In this document: positions 40,575-45,179 of the stretch, in pieces | Layout: the number at the start of each line of letters is the position of its first letter | Position numbering within the stretch: position 1 is the stretch's first letter | Assembly (NCBI GenBank): GCA_034437515.1 | Contig: DAOTTX010000018.1 | Span: 1 to 45,179 of the forward strand | From: DAOTTX01 sp034437515 | Lineage (GTDB): Bacteria; Chloroflexota; Anaerolineae; Aggregatilineales; Phototrophicaceae | Length of the DNA stretch: 45,179 nucleotides | Reading direction: 5' to 3' | Translations under genes and position numbers: made by a program | The notes under the pieces: model-generated | The model's database searches: none | The model's input: only the letters and a program-made list of their open reading frames with translations | What the model was told of the DNA's origin: nothing

Positions 40575-41789
40575 TTAAACCCGGTTCCCCTGGATGATCT
40601 GTCCATCGGTGACGTGCCACACCGCCGCCCGGTCGAGAAAATCCGCTGTGAAGATGTCGAGTTCGGTGGTGGTGAGTAATGTTTGTGTACGCCCGTCGAT
40701 GCGACCGAGCAGATACGCCCGCCGTTTGGAGTCCAACTCCGCGATCACTTCATCCAGCAGCAGAATGGGCCACTCGCCGGTGCGCTGGTGCATCCAGTCG
40801 AGTTCTGCCAGTTTGAGCGCCATCACCGCCGTGCGGGCCTGTCCCCGGCTGCCATACAGACCGGCATCGCGCCCGTTAATCATCAAGCGGAGTTCATCGC
40901 GGTGCGGGCCGCTGAGGGTGACTCCGCGTGCGATGGAGTCGCGCTGTTCTTCGGTCAACCGCGCGGCGAATTGCGGCGCGACGGTTGCGGGGTCGATCTG
41001 CCGGTGCAGGTCAAGGCCGAGCACACCAAAGGACATTTGACCGTCGTCCTCGGCGGTGGGGGCGAAGCTCGGTTGGTATTGCAGGGTGAGCGTTTCCTTG
41101 CCGCCGGTGAGGTCGTGGTGCGCTTGCTGTGCGCCGACTTCCAACTCACGCAGGAACCGCTGACGTTCGGCGATCACGATGCTGCCGTGCTGGACGATTT
41201 GCTCATCCCAGTAGGCCAGTTCATCGACACGTCCCCGCTTTTCCCCGATGCGCTTGAGCAGCGCGTTCCGTTGGGGGAGCAGCTTCTCGTAGCGATCCAG
41301 CGCATCGTAATAGGCCGCGTCCACCTGAGAGAGTGTGTTGTCCATAAAGCGACGGCGCTCCGATGGTGACCCCTCGATGAGCACGAGGTCTTGCGGTAAG
41401 AACAGCACCACGTTTACCAACCCGACCACATCCATCACGCGCTTGTTGACTCCGTTTTGCTGCACGACCTTCTTGAAGCGCTGGGTCGCCCCGACCTGCT
41501 CCAGCATCAGTGTGATTTCCAGGCGGTTAAACTGCCCCCGCGTGTCGTTGACCTCCGCGCTGAGGCGGGCAAACGGGATGGGGTCGTCCTCGGTGCGCCA
41601 GTGGATCAACTGCCGGTCACTGGTGGTATAGGGCGACCGCTGCGCGGCGAGGTAATAGATCGCCTCGAGTAAGCTGGTCTTGCCCTGCGCGTTTTCGCCG
41701 TACAGCACGATGGGTACTTGCTTTGGTAGCGAGACTTCCAGCCGGGCGTAATTCCGAAAATTAGTCAGTGAGAGATGTTCGATATGCAT
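40575..41789 (-). CDS. recF: DNA replication and repair protein RecF
   Basis: 404 residues, near the usual 360-400. It has an SMC-like ATPase head: N-terminal HIEHLSLTNFRNYARLEV, Walker A GENAQGKTS (31-39), and the FLPQDLVLIEGSPSERRRFMD block typical of RecF. The signature is YGSRGQARTAVMALKLAEL, and Walker B is ILLLDEVIAELDSKRR. It loads RecA at single-strand gaps with RecO/RecR. dnaA, dnaN and gyrB are not adjacent, so it is outside the classical replication-origin cluster. Confidence 0.97.
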   Translation of the reverse strand: MHIEHLSLTNFRNYARLEVSLPKQVPIVLYGENAQGKTSLLEAIYYLAAQRSPYTTSDRQLIHWRTEDDPIPFARLSAEVNDTRGQFNRLEITLMLEQVGATQRFKKVVQQNGVNKRVMDVVGLVNVVLFLPQDLVLIEGSPSERRRFMDNTLSQVDAAYYDALDRYEKLLPQRNALLKRIGEKRGRVDELAYWDEQIVQHGSIVIAERQRFLRELEVGAQQAHHDLTGGKETLTLQYQPSFAPTAEDDGQMSFGVLGLDLHRQIDPATVAPQFAARLTEEQRDSIARGVTLSGPHRDELRLMINGRDAGLYGSRGQARTAVMALKLAELDWMHQRTGEWPILLLDEVIAELDSKRRAYLLGRIDGRTQTLLTTTELDIFTADFLDRAAVWHVTDGQIIQGNRV

Positions 41790-41880
41790 GGGTATCCGTG
41801 CGTTTCGAAAGATGCCACGCCATTATAGCACGGGCACCCTGCGACACCCCAGGGCATACGCATGAGATAGCGTTAAGACG

Positions 41881-42040
41881 TTAAGAAGCTGTTTGAAAAG
41901 CCCTCACCCTGTTTCCCTCTCCCCAGGGAGAGGGACTTGAGAACGATTTGCTCCCCTTCTCCCCCAACGCTTCGCTGGGAGAAGGGTGTGGGGGATGAGG
42001 GCCAAAATTACCGAAACAATACTTCTCAAACGGCTTCTAA
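41881..42040. mobile_element. MITE-like repeat element upstream of recF
   Basis: The outer ends are near-inverted copies: TTAAGAAGCTGTTTGAAAAG (41881-41900) against the complement of CTTCTCAAACGGCTTCTAA (42022-42040). Inside are two strong hairpins, CCCTCTCCC-CA-GGGAGAGGG (41915-41934) and CCCTTCTCCC...GGGAGAAGGG (41954-41986). No coding capacity. It lies in the 370-bp gap 41790-42159, in which no gene is seen. Such pyrimidine/purine hairpin elements are usually multicopy. Confidence 0.65.
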
Positions 42041-42159
42041 GCAAAAACTAGCCGATGAACAAGACCTACAAATCCAATTACGTATAGGTGTCAATCTGAG
42101 TGCAATCAGACGTTTGATGCGTTCAAAGTTCAGAATAATGAAAAGGAGCACGGGGACAC

Positions 42160-42555
42160 ATGCAGCGGAATAAGCTGGATAAGATAGGACTGCCGGATAA
42201 TCGATTGCTGCTCTATGTCTCGGATCAATCGCCGGATGAGGACTGGCAGTCTTTCGCCACAAAACATAACGTGGAGATGCTGCACCACAGCGATTTACTC
42301 TCGGCACTGGGCGCGTTTGTGATGCTGATGCCAGGGATTGTCGTTATCGACCGAGGCAGTGCAGTGGGGAATGAGGCAATGTCGCATATCGAAGACGTAC
42401 TGCACACGTCACCGCAGCCGCTATTGGTTATCATTGAACTGGGCGTGCCGGATTGTATGGCGCGGTACAGGTCTGTTGTGCGCCTGGGTGCCTCATCAGA
42501 TGCTTCACCCACGTACATTTTGACGCGATTACAGGACAACGGACAGGATAGATAG
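42160..42555 (+). CDS. Small receiver-like alpha/beta protein
   Basis: 131 residues. Alternating strands and helices (NRLLLYVSDQSPDEDWQSFA, VEMLHHSDLLSALG, PGIVVIDRGSA, PLLVIIELG) resemble a response-regulator receiver domain. VVID would hold the aspartate, but the acidic pair at the end of strand 1 and the lysine in the last loop are missing or uncertain. No output domain. Purine-rich AAGGAG and GGGGAC lie upstream. Its stop TAG shares one base with the GTG start of the next gene. Function unknown. Confidence 0.6.
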   Translation: MQRNKLDKIGLPDNRLLLYVSDQSPDEDWQSFATKHNVEMLHHSDLLSALGAFVMLMPGIVVIDRGSAVGNEAMSHIEDVLHTSPQPLLVIIELGVPDCMARYRSVVRLGASSDASPTYILTRLQDNGQDR

Positions 42556-43154
42556 TGGAAATTCCGCACGAGAAATGGCAATCACTTTCCGTCGCTGAAG
42601 TAGTGGAACTATTTCGTGATGCCCCCTTCGCCTGGTGTCTGGCCGGAGGCTATGCGATTGAGAAATTTCTTAGCTATAAGATTCGCGCTCATGGTGATAT
42701 CGACATTACCGTTTTTCGCGATGAGCAGCTTCATGTGCAAAACTGGCTAACAGGCTGGCAGCTCTATGCGGCTGATCCACCGGGCACGCTACGACCCTGG
42801 CGCAAGGATGAGTACCTGTCTGTTGGTATTCATGACATCTGGGGACATCAAATCGGCGTCGATGCTTGGCAGATGCAAATCATGATCACTGAGGTCGATG
42901 GCACGGAGTGGGTTAGCCGCCGTGATGACCGCATCCGTGGACAGCGCGCTGACCTGATAACCATCTATGATGGCGTACCGTGCCTCCGTCCGGAGATCCA
43001 ACTATTATACAAGGTCAGAAATCCACGTTTGAAAGATGAGCAGGATTTTCATGCTTGTTTGCCTGTGTTGAGCGCAGCCGCGAAAAACTGGCTCAAGCAG
43101 CACCTGACGCGCATCTATCCGGACGGACATCGATGGCTAACCGATCTTTCCTAA
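42555..43154 (+). CDS. Nucleotidyltransferase-like protein (aminoglycoside/lincosamide adenylyltransferase fold)
   Basis: 199 residues from GTG 42555, overlapping the previous stop by one base. The core CLAGGYAIEKFLSYKIRAHGDIDITVFRDE shows GG at 31-32 and the metal-binding D48-x-D50. This is the pattern of the AadD/LinB-type nucleotidyltransferase fold, where a nucleotide is transferred to a small molecule or protein. The rest (PWRKDEYLSVGIHDIWG, PEIQLLYKVRNPRLKDEQDF) is also typical of this branch. Resistance to an antibiotic cannot be claimed from sequence; a housekeeping or toxin-like role is equally possible. Confidence 0.82.
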   Translation: MEIPHEKWQSLSVAEVVELFRDAPFAWCLAGGYAIEKFLSYKIRAHGDIDITVFRDEQLHVQNWLTGWQLYAADPPGTLRPWRKDEYLSVGIHDIWGHQIGVDAWQMQIMITEVDGTEWVSRRDDRIRGQRADLITIYDGVPCLRPEIQLLYKVRNPRLKDEQDFHACLPVLSAAAKNWLKQHLTRIYPDGHRWLTDLS

Positions 43155-43257
43155 AGCTGCCGACACTTCATACTATAGGCTGCTCTGCAGGCAAAATCGT
43201 AGTTGAGTCATTGATGGAGGCTTGCCGCATGTCGCTATGTAAGCGAAAGGAGCACCT

Positions 43258-43806
43258 ATGCGTGACAAACACCTCATTATTGTCGATTATGACCCCACCT
43301 GGCCCGCGATGTTCGCTGCCGAGCGCGACCGACTGTTAGCCGTCGTAGGAGATTATGTGGAGACAGTCGAACACATTGGCAGTACCGCCGTACCCGGCCT
43401 GGTCGCCAAGCCCGTCATCGACATCATCATTGGCGTTCGCAATCTGGCGATTGCTGATGCCCACTGCATCAAGCCGATCAAAGCCCTCTGCTACGAGTAT
43501 GTGCGTTATGTCGAAGAACTCATGCCTACACGCCGGTATTTTCGTAAGTCAGACGATACCGGCATGCGAACACACCAGATTCACCTGTGGCCGCTAGACG
43601 ATCCGGAGTATGAGCGCCACATTGTCTTTCGCGATTATCTACGGGCGCATCCCCACGAAGCGGATACCTACGCAGAGGTGAAGCGTGACCTTGCCAGGAA
43701 GTTTGATGACGTGAACGATTACGCTGACGCCAAGAGTGCGCTCATCAAGCCATGTGAACAACGTGCCTATGTGTGGTGGAACGCCCGAAAAGATCAGCAA
43801 GTCTAG
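43258..43806 (+). CDS. GrpB/UPF0157-family protein
   Basis: 182 residues. The family core IVDYDPTWPAMFAAERDRLLAVVG, VEHIGSTAVPGLVAKPVIDIIIGV and THQIHLWPLDDPEYERHIVFRDYLRAHP is clear throughout. The family shares the nucleotidyltransferase beta-fold (GS...DID-like: GSTAVPGL...PVIDI), so it may transfer nucleotides. It is often found fused to or near dephospho-CoA kinase. Biochemical function unproven. AAAGGAG lies 7 nt upstream of the ATG. The 103-bp gap before it holds nothing evident. Confidence 0.93.
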   Translation: MRDKHLIIVDYDPTWPAMFAAERDRLLAVVGDYVETVEHIGSTAVPGLVAKPVIDIIIGVRNLAIADAHCIKPIKALCYEYVRYVEELMPTRRYFRKSDDTGMRTHQIHLWPLDDPEYERHIVFRDYLRAHPHEADTYAEVKRDLARKFDDVNDYADAKSALIKPCEQRAYVWWNARKDQQV

Positions 43807-43959
43807 AGTAACTAGCAAGACGATGCTACTCTGTTGCGTCTCATCCGCCGTAACTGGCTGAGCACTATAACACGCTCATTCTCAAGCAGATGCCGTTGAC
43901 CTTAGAGCGATATTTTCATCACGTCAACAATACCGTAACCGTAATTTCCCAGAACATGC

Positions 43960-43990
43960 TTGACTTCGAGTTCACTCGAGGTTTTAGGAT
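43960..43990 (+). promoter_or_regulatory. MerR-type promoter with 19-bp spacer and central dyad
   Basis: TTGACT (43960-43965) and TAGGAT (43985-43990) are 19 bp apart, the over-long spacer typical of MerR-controlled promoters. Between them lies CTTCGAGT-TC-ACTCGAGG, a dyad with 7 of 8 matched positions. The MerR-family gene two genes downstream is the obvious regulator. The transcript would start about 60 nt before the reductase ATG. The rest of the 253-bp gap 43807-44059 shows no gene. Confidence 0.8.
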
Positions 43991-44059
43991 AGACTCGTAA
44001 TCATCCCCCAGTAGTGATGGTTACTTTGACATACATCTAATCATGGGAGGTATCCATCA

Positions 44060-45073
44060 ATGCAGAACAAACGACTGGGAAACAGCGGCCTGTACGTAAG
44101 CGATCTATCGCTTGGAACGATGTTATTTGGCGAGGCCAGCGGGCGCAGCACACCGGAAGAAGAGGCGATCCAGATGGTTCACGCTTACATCGACAGCGGC
44201 GGCAATCACATTGATACTGCTGATGTCTACGCGGGTGGGCGCAGCGAGGAAATCATCGCTAAAGCACTCAAAGGGGGACTGCGGCAGAAGGTCACGCTGG
44301 CGACAAAAGTTCGTTTCGGAGAGTCACCTGAGACGCAAACCGGTGCCGGGTTAAGCCGTCATGTCATCATGGGGCAGGTTGAGCGCAGCCTGAAGCGTCT
44401 GGGGACGGATGTCATCGACCTGTACTACATGCACGGTTGGGACCCGCACACACCCATCGAGGAGAGTCTGCGGGCGTTTGATGATCTCGTGCGAGCTGGC
44501 AAGGTTCGTTACGTCGGTGCCAGTAATTTCAAAGCGTGGCAGGTCATGCAAGCCCTCGGCCTCAGCGATCAGAACGGGTGGGCGCATTTCGTGGCCGGGC
44601 AATACCAGTACAGCCTGGTCGTTCGAGACATAGAATATGAATTCAGCAGTCTGTTCGCTGACCGAGGGGTTGGTTGCATCGCCTGGGGACCGCTTGGAGG
44701 CGGCTTCTTAAGTGGCAAGTACCGGCGTGATGAACGACCGACCTCCGGGCGGATTGCCGATACGCCTGACGATGCGGAGGAGGCATGGGACCGGCGTGCG
44801 ACCGAGCGCAACTGGCGCATTCTTGAAGCGGTTGAACAGGTCGCGCAGGAGCGTAACGCGACGGTACCGCAAATCGCGCTGGCATGGTTGCGTGCTCAAC
44901 CCATTGTCAGCAGTGTGATCCTGGGGGCGCGCACGCTGGCCCAGCTTGAGGACAATCTCGCGGCAGCGGAAATCAATCTAACCGGGGAAGAACTCGCGAT
45001 GCTGGATGAAGCCAGCGAACTACCGGAAATGTATCCGTACCGTATGATGAAAACATTTGGAATGGAAGCGTAA
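44060..45073 (+). CDS. Aldo/keto reductase
   Basis: 337 residues forming the AKR barrel. The catalytic tetrad is D52, Y57 (HIDTADVYAGG), K83 (ATKVRFG) and H125 (YYMHGWD). NADPH-binding text near the C-terminus (VSSVILGARTLAQLEDNL) is also present. The enzyme reduces carbonyl compounds with NADPH. The close relatives by pattern are the YghZ/Kv-beta-like subgroup that detoxifies methylglyoxal and other aldehydes. GGGAGG precedes the ATG. Transcribed from the MerR-type promoter with the regulator gene 15 bp downstream. Confidence 0.95.
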   Translation: MQNKRLGNSGLYVSDLSLGTMLFGEASGRSTPEEEAIQMVHAYIDSGGNHIDTADVYAGGRSEEIIAKALKGGLRQKVTLATKVRFGESPETQTGAGLSRHVIMGQVERSLKRLGTDVIDLYYMHGWDPHTPIEESLRAFDDLVRAGKVRYVGASNFKAWQVMQALGLSDQNGWAHFVAGQYQYSLVVRDIEYEFSSLFADRGVGCIAWGPLGGGFLSGKYRRDERPTSGRIADTPDDAEEAWDRRATERNWRILEAVEQVAQERNATVPQIALAWLRAQPIVSSVILGARTLAQLEDNLAAAEINLTGEELAMLDEASELPEMYPYRMMKTFGMEA

Positions 45074-45088
45074 AGGACAAATTCTGCC

Positions 45089-45179
45089 ATGCCAATGTCA
45101 ATCAGTGAAGTGGCTCGCCTTACCGGGCTGAGTATCCATACCTTGCGCTACTACGATGAGTGCGGCTTGCTGCCCCAGG
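45089..45179 (+). CDS. MerR-family transcriptional regulator, 5' end only
   Basis: The first 30 codons before the window ends: ISEVARLTGLSIHTLRYYDE (residues 5-24) is the MerR winged-helix start. ATG 45095 is an alternative start. Preceded by AAAGGACA and 15 bp after the reductase stop, so co-transcribed. It probably controls its own promoter at 43960 by DNA distortion in response to electrophile or aldehyde stress (inferred). Confidence 0.93.
   Translation, partial: MPMSISEVARLTGLSIHTLRYYDECGLLPQ

Overview
The window looks like a chromosomal segment of a Chloroflexota bacterium, probably Anaerolineae-like. This is inferred, not proven. The grounds are moderately high G+C, many secreted proteins with plain signal peptides and no lipobox (including an ABC solute-binding protein), long proline/threonine-rich or alanine/threonine-rich surface stalks, a VanW/peptidoglycan-binding protein, Ser/Thr kinase signalling and an unusual number of TIR-domain proteins. 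No phage, plasmid, CRISPR or rRNA genes were seen. Promoters of the sigma-70 type (TTGaca, 16-18 bp, TATAaT) can be read in front of many genes.

Layout. 1-5.1 kb: the 5' part of a secreted beta-helix protein (minus), then a dipeptide/oligopeptide ABC importer (solute-binding protein plus two permeases) followed by the severed 3' end of a second permease and no ATPase genes. 5.1-9.7 kb (minus): a macro-domain protein, a PKD remnant, a GH16/LamG-like protein coupled to a 1030-residue von Willebrand A surface protein. 9.8-14.5 kb (plus): tRNA-Gly(GCC) with promoter and terminator, a DUF983 protein, a 48-residue protein, a Trm112-like protein, an endonuclease IV-like protein, then a coupled NAD-epimerase / HAD phosphatase / shikimate-kinase-like unit. 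14.5-18.1 kb: a defence-flavoured cluster with TIR-TM-fasciclin, a ParD/RelE-type module whose toxin carries a stop codon, a second TIR protein and a GNAT acetyltransferase. 18.4-25.3 kb: envelope and secreted proteins (small membrane protein, FG-GAP propeller, VanW protein, large secreted unknown). 25.5-29.9 kb: an unknown acidic protein, thrS, a phosphodiester glycosidase-like protein and a SIMPL-domain protein. 30-34.8 kb: a Ser/Thr kinase fused to a NarL-type response regulator (minus) and an OmpR-type regulator/histidine kinase pair (plus). 34.9-37.9 kb: a TIR protein fused to a DarT-like ADP-ribosyltransferase fold, then two membrane genes (CDP-alcohol phosphotransferase, TVP38/DedA). 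38-41.8 kb (minus): recF, a small inverted-repeat element, and a MacB/LolCDE-type ABC system whose permease has an internal deletion. 41.9-45.2 kb: a MITE-like repeat, a REC-like small protein overlapping a nucleotidyltransferase, a GrpB-family protein, and an aldo/keto reductase plus MerR regulator behind a classic 19-bp-spacer MerR promoter.

The strongest candidates for something new are the three TIR proteins with three different partners (fasciclin ectodomain, unknown domain, DarT-like domain with Gln at the expected catalytic Glu position). Two of them have inverted repeats overlapping or next to their promoters, and an orphan macro-domain gene lies elsewhere in the window. Next come the one-piece kinase/response-regulator fusion, a hairpin between a strong Shine-Dalgarno and a distant ATG, and several genes caught in decay.
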